From: Rhodospirillales bacterium
Lineage (GTDB): Bacteria > Pseudomonadota > Alphaproteobacteria > Rhodospirillales > Thalassospiraceae
Assembly: GCA_019634165.1 (NCBI GenBank)
Contig: JAHQVT010000010.1
Span: 682,001 to 746,000 of the forward strand
DNA: 64,000 nt
Direction of reading: 5' to 3'
Below the pieces are notes generated by a model. The model searched no databases. It saw only the letters and a program-made list of their open reading frames with translations, and had not been told where the DNA came from. Positions within the stretch are counted from its first letter, which is position 1. Every line of letters starts with the position of its first letter. Both the position numbers and the translations under genes were made by a program. This document shows, in pieces, positions 46,941 through 54,783 of the stretch.

Positions 46941-46997
46941 ATACATTCAAATGTATTGGGAGCCCTCCGGTCCAGTTTTGGAAACCCATTACCGGAG
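46941..46997 (+). ncRNA. Candidate structured leader of metK (possible SAM-responsive pseudoknot)
   Basis: A small hairpin ATACAT/ATGTAT (46941-46956) is followed by TGGG (46957-46960), CTCCGG (46965-46970), hairpin TCCA/TGGA (46971-46982), CCCA (46985-46988) and CCGGAG (46992-46997). TGGG-CCCA and CTCCGG-CCGGAG would cross, forming an H-type pseudoknot. The last arm overlaps GGAGAAGG, the metK ribosome site. It does not match the SAM-II core that I know. Inference from base pairing only. Confidence 0.4.
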
Positions 46998-47006
46998 AAG
47001 GTCATA

Positions 47007-48179
47007 ATGTCTCTTTCCGACTATCTTTTTACCAGTGAATCCGTCTCGGAAGGTCATCCGGACAAAGTCTGTGACCGCATTTCCGATTCCATCGTTGATG
47101 CATTTCTTGCAGCGGATGAAGATTCGCGCGTTGCCGTTGAAACGCTTGCGACCACCAACCGTGTGGTTCTTGCCGGTGAAGTCCGCGGCCCTGAAAGCGT
47201 GACCAAAGAGGTCATGATCGAAAAGGCGCGTGAAGCCATTCGTGCAATTGGCTACGAACAGGAAGGCTTCCATTGGAAGACTGCCGAGATTGAATGCCAT
47301 GTGCATGAACAGTCTGTCGATATTGCACAGGGTGTGGATTCTGCGGGCGAAAAAGACCTCGGCGCTGGTGACCAGGGCATCATGTTTGGTTACGCATGTA
47401 ACGAAACCGATGAACTGATGCCTGCCCCTATCCAGTTCTCGCACCGTATTCTGCGCGCGATGGCCGAAGATCGTCATTCGGGCAAATCAGCCCAGTTCGG
47501 TCCGGATGCCAAAAGCCAGGTGACGCTGCGTTATGTCAATGGCAAGCCGGTCGGCGCGACCTCGGTGGTTGTTTCAACCCAGCATGCTGAAGGCCTGAGT
47601 CAGGATGATGTTCGTGCGCTGGTTCTGCCTTATATCGAAGCAGCTCTGCCAGAAGGCTGGTTGCCGTCCGCCGATGAGATTTACATCAACCCGACGGGTC
47701 GTTTTGTCATTGGGGGTCCTGATGGTGATGCTGGCCTGACCGGTCGTAAGATCATTGTTGATACCTATGGCGGTGCTGCACCACATGGTGGTGGCGCGTT
47801 TTCTGGTAAAGACCCGACCAAGGTTGACCGTTCGGCTGCTTATGCTGCGCGCTACCTTGCGAAAAACGTGGTTGCTGCTGGCCTTGCAGAACGTTGCACC
47901 ATTCAGGTTGCTTATGCGATTGGCGTTTCCAAGCCGCTGGCACTGTATGTCAACAATCACGGCACGGGTAATGTCGATGAAATTAAGCTGGGCAGTGTTC
48001 TGCGTCAGTTGATGGATCTGAGCCCGCGTGGCATCCGCGAACATCTTTCGCTTTGCCGTCCGATCTATGTCCCCTCCTCAGCTTATGGTCACTTTGGGCG
48101 CAAGCCGCTTGAAGACGGTCACTTCTCTTGGGAGCGCACCGACCTTGTTGGCGAACTGAAATCTGCATTCGGCGCCTGA
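47007..48179 (+). CDS. metK: S-adenosylmethionine synthetase
   Basis: 390 residues from ATG 47007, with GGAGAAGG upstream. '[22 protein letters not shown]', '[16 protein letters not shown]' and '[22 protein letters not shown]' are the three MetK signatures. It makes SAM from methionine and ATP. Its own leader region appears structured, which suggests control at translation. Confidence 0.97.
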   Translation: MSLSDYLFTSESVSEGHPDKVCDRISDSIVDAFLAADEDSRVAVETLATTNRVVLAGEVRGPESVTKEVMIEKAREAIRAIGYEQEGFHWKTAEIECHVHEQSVDIAQGVDSAGEKDLGAGDQGIMFGYACNETDELMPAPIQFSHRILRAMAEDRHSGKSAQFGPDAKSQVTLRYVNGKPVGATSVVVSTQHAEGLSQDDVRALVLPYIEAALPEGWLPSADEIYINPTGRFVIGGPDGDAGLTGRKIIVDTYGGAAPHGGGAFSGKDPTKVDRSAAYAARYLAKNVVAAGLAERCTIQVAYAIGVSKPLALYVNNHGTGNVDEIKLGSVLRQLMDLSPRGIREHLSLCRPIYVPSSAYGHFGRKPLEDGHFSWERTDLVGELKSAFGA

Positions 48180-48239
48180 TCATTAGGCAGCTGCATTGCA
48201 AAAGTGCGATTTGCCAAAGTCGCATGACGTGATATGAGG

Positions 48240-48272
48240 CGGGCGGCCCGGAAAAATCGGGTCGCCCGTTTT
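48240..48272 (+). terminator. Intrinsic terminator after metK
   Basis: CGGGCGGCCCG (48240-48250) pairs with CGGGTCGCCCG (48258-48268), one G-T pair, followed by TTTTGATTTTG. It lies 60 bases past the metK stop. Confidence 0.85.
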
Positions 48273-48349
48273 GATTTTGTGGATATCGCCATCCAATTGG
48301 TGATGCCGCAATGAGTGATTTTGTCCCGACCCTGATCGACTGATACGAC

Positions 48350-49069
48350 ATGCGCAATAAAGACCGTCCAATTCCAACACCTGATCGTCCGAATTTTTAT
48401 GGCCGCCGCGGCAGCCGGCCGCTGAAGGATTCTCGTAAGGCGCTGGTAGATGCGATGATGCCAACGATCGGGATCAGCTATCCCGATGAGGAAGGTGTCG
48501 ATCCCAACAGCTATTTTGGGGGCAAGCCCGAACAGTTGTGGCTTGAGATTGGGTTTGGCGGTGGAGAGCATCTGGCAGGTCAGGCCGAAGCCAACCCAAA
48601 TGTCGGAATAATTGGTGCGGAACCGTTCATGGATGGTGTCGGCAGCCTGTTGCGTCATCTCAATGATCGCAACCTGACCAATGTTCGGGTGATTGCCGAT
48701 GATTCGCGCCCACTGCTTTATAAGCTGGTGGATGGCTGTTTTGATCGGGCGTTTCTGTTGTTTCCTGATCCTTGGCCGAAAAAACGGCATTCGGAACGTC
48801 GCTTTATCGGGCCTAAAAACCTTGCCTTGCTTGCGCGTCTTTTAAAAGACGGGGCGGAGTTCCGGGTGGCCAGTGATGATATGCAATATATTTCCTGGAC
48901 CTTGCAGCATATGCACGATCATCCTGATTTCGAATGGCTGGCCGAAGGGCCCGATGATTGGCGCCTGCCGCCAGCCGACTGGGTGAAAACCCGGTATGAG
49001 CAAAAGGCGCTGGGTCAGGGCAAGAAATGCAATTACCTGCGCTTCCGTCGTAAGCCACGTCAGGCCTAG
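48350..49069 (+). CDS. trmB: tRNA (guanine-N7-)-methyltransferase
   Basis: 239 residues. 'LWLEIGFGGGEHLAGQAEANPNVGIIGAEPF' is the SAM loop, and 'FLLFPDPWPKKRHSERRFIGPKNLALLARLL' the TrmB-specific motif. It makes m7G46 in tRNA. ATG 48350 has no strong ribosome site. A position downstream of metK suits a SAM-using enzyme, but the terminator between them makes it a separate unit. Confidence 0.95.
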   Translation: MRNKDRPIPTPDRPNFYGRRGSRPLKDSRKALVDAMMPTIGISYPDEEGVDPNSYFGGKPEQLWLEIGFGGGEHLAGQAEANPNVGIIGAEPFMDGVGSLLRHLNDRNLTNVRVIADDSRPLLYKLVDGCFDRAFLLFPDPWPKKRHSERRFIGPKNLALLARLLKDGAEFRVASDDMQYISWTLQHMHDHPDFEWLAEGPDDWRLPPADWVKTRYEQKALGQGKKCNYLRFRRKPRQA

Positions 49070-49219
49070 CCAAGGCTCATCCCTCTCTGATTTTTCCTGC
49101 TTTTGCAGATATCAGCATCGTCTTTGCGCGTTTCGAATCGCGGATGGGTGCGGTATTGGCGCGTGGATTGGTCCGGTATGAAGCCTTATACCCGTGTACA
49201 GGAATCAAAAGCATGTATT

Positions 49220-49238
49220 GCGAATGATTGTCATATGC
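49220..49238. promoter_or_regulatory. Fur-box-like site upstream of hasI
   Basis: GCGAATGATTGTCATATGC matches 12 of 19 positions of the classical Fur consensus GATAATGATAATCATTATC by hand alignment. It lies about 104 bases before the sigma-factor start. The remainder of 49070-49341 shows no gene or hairpin. Confidence 0.55.
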
Positions 49239-49341
49239 GATAAAAGAGCTCCGTTAATGACTTGAAGTCAAATCATTGCAACGCCAATCGCCCCAATGAA
49301 CCCGGCGCAAATGCAAATCGAACCAGCCAGAGGTCCATACC

Positions 49342-49866
49342 GTGACACACTGGGATGTTAACACACTTTTCAGAACGTATCGTCGCCGCTTGCTTCACTT
49401 TGTTCAGCGCCGAAAACTATCGTGGCATCTCGCCGATGATATTGTTCAGGATACCTTTCTTCGGGTTGTAGCAACGCCATCACTGCCTGAACAACGTTTT
49501 GCACAGTCCTATCTGTATCGGACGGCCAATAATCTTGTGATTGATCATTTTCGCCGCGAGAGAATTCTTTCATTTGTATCTGACCCGGATATGGCGTTTG
49601 AATTGATTGCCGACGATACACCAGACCCCGAGCAAATCGCTTGGTCCCGTCAGGAGCTTCGCCGGTTGCAAGTGGCACTTGATGCCTTGCCGCGCGAATT
49701 GCGTGATGTGTTTATGTTGGCCAGGGTCGAAGGCAAAACTTATGTCGAGATCGGGAAAAAGCTTGGGATTCCAAGCCAGACAGCTTTCAGTCGCATGGTC
49801 AAGGCGCTAACCATCGTAAAAGATGCGATGGAGCCGGGCGAAAAAACGTCTTTGCCAATCAGATAA
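49342..49866 (+). CDS. hasI: ECF sigma factor of the heme locus (HasI/FecI-like)
   Basis: 174 residues from GTG 49342, with AGAGG upstream. Region 2 'HFVQRRKLSWHLADDIVQDTFLRVVA' and region 4 'LPRELRDVFMLARVEGKTYVEIGKKLGIPSQTAFSRMVKAL' define a FecI-type iron-starvation sigma factor. It should direct polymerase to hasR and its neighbours when the receptor is loaded with heme. The FecR-like gene follows 96 bases later. The name comes from gene order, as in Serratia hasI-hasS-hasR-hasA-hasD-hasE. Confidence 0.88.
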   Translation: MTHWDVNTLFRTYRRRLLHFVQRRKLSWHLADDIVQDTFLRVVATPSLPEQRFAQSYLYRTANNLVIDHFRRERILSFVSDPDMAFELIADDTPDPEQIAWSRQELRRLQVALDALPRELRDVFMLARVEGKTYVEIGKKLGIPSQTAFSRMVKALTIVKDAMEPGEKTSLPIR

Positions 49867-49962
49867 ATCTCACCGCCACTCGTCATAAGTCAGAGTCCAT
49901 CTATTTTCCGCAGGAAATGAGATGGATTTGGATCTGCATGAGCAATTCACTGAAGCACTGAT

Positions 49963-50883
49963 ATGAACCGTTATTCAAACCCGGAACGTGGCTTTCACGA
50001 ACTGTCAGAGCAGGCAGTCTATTGGTTTGCGCTGTTTCTTGATGGCAGTGAAACCGAAGAAGACCGCCGTGCATTTGCCCGTTGGGTCGAGAAAGACCCA
50101 CGGAATATGGAAGCCTTTGGTGAAGTTGAACGCCTTTGGAGTGGCAGTTCAAGTTTGCAATTGTCTGCCAACAACAAGGTTGGGCGGCGTGCCTTTATTG
50201 CCGGTGGCGTTGTAATGGCAACCTTGGCAACCGGGTGGGGTGCGCACCGCTATTATCCAACAGCAGATTTCCGAACCGCGACGGGTGAGCGACGCGACGT
50301 CACCTTGCCGGGCGGCGTCAAAGCGACGCTTGCCAGTGGGACCACGATGTCACTCGTGACCGGACATGGACTATCGGGTGTTGAGTTGCACGGTGGTGAA
50401 GTCTGGTTTGATCATGCTGCTGAAAGCGGGGATTTCTTTGTGGCTTCTTCTGGCGGGCAAAGCTGGTCGCGTGGCGGGCAGTTCGATGTTGCCCAATTCG
50501 ATGGCCAGACAACCGTTACCGTTGAAAGCAGCACCATATTTGTTAAGCAAGATGGCAAAACAGCGCGTGTTGCACCAGAGCATGCGGTGACCTATCAGCC
50601 GGGCCTTATGGGGCAAGTCCATCAGGTTGATGTCGCAAATGCACTGGCTTGGCGTCGTGGACAGCTTGTCTTCATGGGCGAAGAACTGGCAGATGTCGCA
50701 CGCATTCTTGAACGGTGGCAGCCAGGCAAAATCATGATTATTGGCGAGGGGGTCGGGCGTCGCAAAGTGACAATGGTTGTCGACCTTGATCGAACCCGCG
50801 GCGTTTTACCGGCCCTTGCCAATGCCCTGTCATTGAAGGTCGATCAGTTCACAGAATATTTGACCGTAATTCGCGCGGCGTGA
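49963..50883 (+). CDS. hasS: FecR-family anti-sigma regulator (HasS-like)
   Basis: 306 residues. The cytoplasmic DUF4880 part 'SEQAVYWFALFLDGSETEEDRRAFARWVEKDPRNMEAFGEVERLW' lies at about 11-55, a single membrane segment at about 73-92 ('FIAGGVVMATLATGWGAHRYY'), then the periplasmic FecR domain. It receives the signal from the receptor's N-terminal domain and frees or activates the sigma factor. Start ATG 49963. Confidence 0.9.
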   Translation: MNRYSNPERGFHELSEQAVYWFALFLDGSETEEDRRAFARWVEKDPRNMEAFGEVERLWSGSSSLQLSANNKVGRRAFIAGGVVMATLATGWGAHRYYPTADFRTATGERRDVTLPGGVKATLASGTTMSLVTGHGLSGVELHGGEVWFDHAAESGDFFVASSGGQSWSRGGQFDVAQFDGQTTVTVESSTIFVKQDGKTARVAPEHAVTYQPGLMGQVHQVDVANALAWRRGQLVFMGEELADVARILERWQPGKIMIIGEGVGRRKVTMVVDLDRTRGVLPALANALSLKVDQFTEYLTVIRAA

Positions 50884-50929
50884 TGGGCTAATTCACCCGT
50901 ATATGCATATGTTGCGCATAATTATTAAT

Positions 50930-50948
50930 GCGAATAACAATTATTTTC
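50930..50948. promoter_or_regulatory. Fur-box-like site upstream of hasR
   Basis: GCGAATAACAATTATTTTC matches 13 of 19 Fur consensus positions by hand and shares the GCGAAT head with the hasI site. It lies 108 bases before the hasR start, in the 172-base AT-rich gap after hasS. Confidence 0.55.
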
Positions 50949-51055
50949 AAAAAATATCCATATCTTTCAGATAAATAGATTTCTCTCTCGTCACAGAAAG
51001 TAGCGAAAAACGAATGCGATGCATTTGCATATCGTGAAATCAGGAGAAGAGTAAA

Positions 51056-53764
51056 ATGCCTTCAAACGGGGTGGATCGTGTGAACGACACGATTAAAAGA
51101 AACTGGACGACCGCGGGTTCCTTGGGGGTAACACGTGTTATTGCAGCGACAGCATTGGGCACTGTCCTGTTTGCTTTTGTTCCGATTAATGCCTTGGCCC
51201 AATCATCAGACGCAGTGTCAGTCAAACCGACGTCTGAGGTCGCACAGGTAACTTTGCCGTCACAACCGCGACTTTTTGATATCGAAGCGCAATCGCTTGG
51301 CCAGGCATTGGTAGTGTTTTCACGCATTTCTGGCGTCGACGTTGTGATCAATGGTGTCCTGCCAGATGGTGCAATGAGCCCGGCTGTCAACGGGACGATG
51401 ACGGCTGCTGCTGCTCTTGACATTCTTGTCTCGCAAAGCGGACTTGCTTGGGTTCCGATCAACAATACAACGATTTCTGTTGTCGTCCCGCAGTCCGATA
51501 CGAGTGTGGATAACGGTGCGGTGACGCTTCCAGTTACGGTGACGGCATCTAAACGTGCATTGGGGCCAAATGGTGTCCCTGACGAGGTCTATGATACACC
51601 GGGATCGGTCGCGGTCATTACGCGGGAAAGCATGCGTAAAGCACCAGTGCGCGAAGCCCGCGAGATTTTCAATCAGGTTGCCGGTGTTGATATTTCAAAC
51701 GATGCCCGTGATCCGGGGCTAACGGTGAATGTGCGCGGTCAGCAGGAAATGGGACGTGTAAACGTCAATATCGATGGCGCGCGGCAGAACTATAATCAGC
51801 TTACCCACGGGACAGCGTCGCGTGTTTATCTTGATCCGGCCTTACTGGCAGAAGTCGAGATTGAAAAAACAAATCTGGCCAAAAATGGTGGGGCCGGGAC
51901 ATCGGCAGGGATCGTGACCATGCGGACCCTTAACACCGACGACATCCTTGATGAGGATGAAGACTGGGGCGGTAAGGTCAATATTAGTCATGGTACGAAC
52001 AGTTATGACTTTGCAGGCGATGCATCCGCCGGTGTGCGCATTTCCCCGAAGTTCGATATGTCCGCAACAGTTAGTCGCAAGGTAATTGGGAACTATCGCG
52101 CCGGTAATCATAACCCGGGCCTGTTCACGTCAGGCAGCGGAACTTACTATTCAACTGAAAATTCCCGACCCAAATATACATTTTTGCGTCAAACCTCGGG
52201 CCTTCTGAAGGCGAATGTCTATTTGACGGAAGAACAGGAATTGAACCTTGGTTATGTCGGCACCAAGAGCGACTACGCAAAGACAAATGACGTTGCCAAC
52301 GTATATACCGACTTCAACGAAACAAAGACCCACACCCTGACCGCCAAACATAACTGGGATCCGGTATCGAGCTTGGTTGATCTTGATACCAATCTGTTTT
52401 GGACCCGAACAGAAAACAATCAATATCGACCGCCACGCTACAACGCGTCAGGATCAATTACCCACGATCCTTATGACAACTACTACAGGGTTGATACTGC
52501 TGGCGGTGATATCGGTAACCATAGCAAGCTTGATCTTACAGCGCTGGGCGATGGACTTAGTCAACTGCGCTTTGATTATGGAACGGAATACTTTCACGAC
52601 AAAGCAACAACACGTTCTGAAATTGAAGATCTTGGTGGTACAGGGGACTATGCCTATCAGGTTGAAGGGAGCACCCCTGCGGGCCAGCGAGATGTCTACG
52701 GGGGTTATCTTACCGGGACATATGGGTGGAATGATCTTTTTGAATTGCACGGGGGTCTTCGATATGACCGTTTTAATCTAAACGGTGATTCCTATTGGTG
52801 CGAAGCGGTACCAAACTTCTTTGGTTCGGCAAATCAGTGTGGGCAGGACAAAGACGTACCTCTTGATATTGATCTGGTCGAAGACAAGGTCTCGCCATCC
52901 TTTGGCGTAAGTCTTTCGCCGATTAATGGCGTGCAGCTATTTGCAAATTATCGCGAAAATTTCCGTGCGCCGACTGTTATGGAAACGATGTTGAAAGGAT
53001 CGCACATTGGCGGAACGCCGGTCTCATTCTTTTCAAATTCAAATTTGCAGGCTGAAGAATCCCGGACCCAAGAAATCGGGGCCAATTTCAAATTTGATAA
53101 CGTTCTTCAACAAGGGGATGGTTTCCGCGCCAAACTTTCCTATTACCGCACAACTGTTGATAATTACATCACCATTGGCTACGTGCCGACACCGTCACTT
53201 CTTTTGGCAAGTTTGACGGGTACATATCAGGCTGCGGGAATCGTGAACCTGACCGATCCGGTCTATATCAATGGGACCGAGTTGGAAATGTCATATGACG
53301 CAGGTGCTTACTATGTTGGTGGGACGCTTACGACTTCTGACATGGACTTAGAAGGGACTTATAACCCTTATATCCTTGATACGACATATACTGCAGCGGC
53401 ACTTTCCGTTGCTAATCAGTATGGGTCAGCGTCCAGTTTGTATGGCCTTTATGCCCCACCAGAGCGCAAATACACTGTTGATGGCGGCGTCCGGTTGCTT
53501 GATCAAGACCTGATAATGGGCATGCGTGCATCCTTTGTTTATCCCCAGGATAATTTTGGCAACACGACACTGTCATCTGCGGTTGGCGAGTATTTCAAAT
53601 ACCGCGTCTTCGACTTCTACAGTTCCTATGACATCAACGATAACGTTTCGCTGCGATTTGCCGTGAACAACTTGTTTGACGAAGCTTATGTCCAAGGTTC
53701 GGGCGGTACTTATTCCCCCGCACCCGGGCGTACGGCTGTCGTGACCCTGAGCGGCAATTTCTAA
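51056..53764 (+). CDS. hasR: TonB-dependent heme/hemophore receptor with signalling domain (HasR-like)
   Basis: 902 residues. A signal peptide ends near 'INALAQS' (about 49). A secretin/TonB short N-terminal (STN) domain at about 72-140 ('FDIEAQSLGQALVVFSRISGVDVVI') marks a transducer that talks to FecR. The plug is at about 178-290, then a 22-strand barrel ending in 'AVVTLSGNF', whose terminal Phe is the outer-membrane signal. The heme-receptor motif FRAP (636-639) ... His650 ... 'NSNLQAEES' resembles the FRAP/NPxL box that holds an axial His; His251 in the plug could be the second. Co-located with hasA, which supports HasR over a siderophore receptor. Confidence 0.9.
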   Translation: MPSNGVDRVNDTIKRNWTTAGSLGVTRVIAATALGTVLFAFVPINALAQSSDAVSVKPTSEVAQVTLPSQPRLFDIEAQSLGQALVVFSRISGVDVVINGVLPDGAMSPAVNGTMTAAAALDILVSQSGLAWVPINNTTISVVVPQSDTSVDNGAVTLPVTVTASKRALGPNGVPDEVYDTPGSVAVITRESMRKAPVREAREIFNQVAGVDISNDARDPGLTVNVRGQQEMGRVNVNIDGARQNYNQLTHGTASRVYLDPALLAEVEIEKTNLAKNGGAGTSAGIVTMRTLNTDDILDEDEDWGGKVNISHGTNSYDFAGDASAGVRISPKFDMSATVSRKVIGNYRAGNHNPGLFTSGSGTYYSTENSRPKYTFLRQTSGLLKANVYLTEEQELNLGYVGTKSDYAKTNDVANVYTDFNETKTHTLTAKHNWDPVSSLVDLDTNLFWTRTENNQYRPPRYNASGSITHDPYDNYYRVDTAGGDIGNHSKLDLTALGDGLSQLRFDYGTEYFHDKATTRSEIEDLGGTGDYAYQVEGSTPAGQRDVYGGYLTGTYGWNDLFELHGGLRYDRFNLNGDSYWCEAVPNFFGSANQCGQDKDVPLDIDLVEDKVSPSFGVSLSPINGVQLFANYRENFRAPTVMETMLKGSHIGGTPVSFFSNSNLQAEESRTQEIGANFKFDNVLQQGDGFRAKLSYYRTTVDNYITIGYVPTPSLLLASLTGTYQAAGIVNLTDPVYINGTELEMSYDAGAYYVGGTLTTSDMDLEGTYNPYILDTTYTAAALSVANQYGSASSLYGLYAPPERKYTVDGGVRLLDQDLIMGMRASFVYPQDNFGNTTLSSAVGEYFKYRVFDFYSSYDINDNVSLRFAVNNLFDEAYVQGSGGTYSPAPGRTAVVTLSGNF

Positions 53765-53781
53765 TCAGAAATTGCCTTTGG

Positions 53782-53829
53782 AAACGCCGTGCCAGCCAGA
53801 TAATTCTATCTGGCTGGCATAAGGCGTTT
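53782..53829 (+). terminator. Strong two-level hairpin between hasR and hasA
   Basis: Inner stem: GCCAGCCAGATA (53791-53802), loop ATTC, TATCTGGCTGGC (53807-53818), a perfect 12-pair stem. Outer stem: AAACGCC (53782-53788) with GGCGTTT (53823-53829). A T-rich stretch follows a little later (about 53845-53850). It lies 18 bases past the hasR stop and may end the hasR transcript or protect its 3' end, uncoupling hasR from hasA. Confidence 0.78.
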
Positions 53830-53877
53830 GCTATTTAACTTATTGTTTTTAAACAATTTATTTTGTTGACTCTGTGT

Positions 53878-53896
53878 GATAATACGAGTCATTCTC
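53878..53896. promoter_or_regulatory. Fur-box-like site upstream of hasA
   Basis: GATAATACGAGTCATTCTC matches 14 of 19 Fur consensus positions by hand, the best of the three sites in this locus. It lies 48 bases before the hasA start, right where a promoter would be expected; TTGACT (53865-53870) could be the -35 box. Confidence 0.62.
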
Positions 53897-53943
53897 AGCT
53901 ATCGCTCCAGTAGTTGGAGTGAACTAATAGTGGAGAAAACGAC

Positions 53944-54675
53944 ATGACAATTACGATCAACCTTACCGCGGACGGTTCCGGCAACGGTGTTGACTTTCAG
54001 AGCCTTCTTGATGATTTCGATGCGAACTTTTCAAAGGGTCTTTTTAACTATGGTGAGTTCCTGAATGGCAGTGGCCTGTTCCAAGGTTCACAATATTACC
54101 TCAGCGATGAAGATAGCGGTTCAAGCTATACCGAAGGCTTCTTGGCAAGCACCGGTACTGGTGACGATTTCTCCTATGATATCGGCACCCACCAGATCGT
54201 TGGAAACCTTGATACTTTGTCATTCGGCGAGACCAAAGTTCAGGACGCCAACGGCGATTATTATCTGAGCGATTCAAGTGTCGATATTTCTGGCCTTGAC
54301 CTGAGCTCAAGCGAGACCGGTACTGTTTTGACTGGTCTGTACAGTGGCGACAGTTCTGAACTGCAGTCGGTCTTTGCATCAGAAGGTGTCGAAATCAACG
54401 GCAGTACTGGTGATGACGTAATTGGCGGCTGGGCCGGTGATGATGTTCTGACCGGCAATGGCGGTGCGGATACTTTTGTATTCGATGCTTCCGCAGATTT
54501 CGGTGACGACACCGTTACTGACTTCACCGATGGCACCGACCTTCTTGATATCGATTATGCATCGGTCAGTGTTGCTGATGATGGCAGCGGCAATGCTTTG
54601 ATCACCCATGCAAATGGCACGATCACCCTGACTGGTGTTGATTACACCGATATCGACGCAACTGACTTTGTTTAA
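53944..54675 (+). CDS. hasA: Secreted HasA-type hemophore with RTX tail
   Basis: 243 residues, longer than classical HasA (about 188-206). Residues 1-150 are a HasA domain: 'NFSKGLFNYGEF', 'GSQYYLS', 'DDFSYDIGTHQIVGNLDTLSFG', 'GLDLSS'. Aligning by eye with Serratia HasA, Tyr78 matches heme ligand Tyr75 and His83 its partner His83; the second ligand His32 has no counterpart, as in Yersinia HasA. Residues 153-179 form RTX nonapeptides (GSTGDDVIG, GWAGDDVLT, GNGGADTFV), and the end 'IDATDFV' looks like a type I secretion signal. There is no N-terminal signal peptide. ATG 53944 follows GTGGAG. Exported by the HasD/HasE-like pair downstream. Confidence 0.9.
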   Translation: MTITINLTADGSGNGVDFQSLLDDFDANFSKGLFNYGEFLNGSGLFQGSQYYLSDEDSGSSYTEGFLASTGTGDDFSYDIGTHQIVGNLDTLSFGETKVQDANGDYYLSDSSVDISGLDLSSSETGTVLTGLYSGDSSELQSVFASEGVEINGSTGDDVIGGWAGDDVLTGNGGADTFVFDASADFGDDTVTDFTDGTDLLDIDYASVSVADDGSGNALITHANGTITLTGVDYTDIDATDFV

Positions 54676-54683
54676 GAAAAACG

Positions 54684-54707
54684 GCCCGCTCCGCGAGCGG
54701 AACGGGC
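54684..54707 (+). terminator. Hairpin between hasA and hasD
   Basis: GCCCG-C-TCCG... pairs with CGGA-A-CGGGC: stem 54684-54693 with 54698-54707, one mismatch, loop CGAG. There is no T run. It lies nine bases past the hasA stop and could let the abundant hemophore message exceed that of the exporter genes. Confidence 0.62.
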
Positions 54708-54783
54708 ACAAAGTCTTGATTGCAGGGTGCCGCGTAACAGCGGCACCCACCCCAGCATAAAACATCTTTGGAATATAAAAAAC

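Noticed and set aside
46941..46997. Calling the metK leader a SAM-II riboswitch
   Set aside because: The pairing pattern is pseudoknot-like, but I do not see the known SAM-II conserved core, so only a candidate structured leader is reported.
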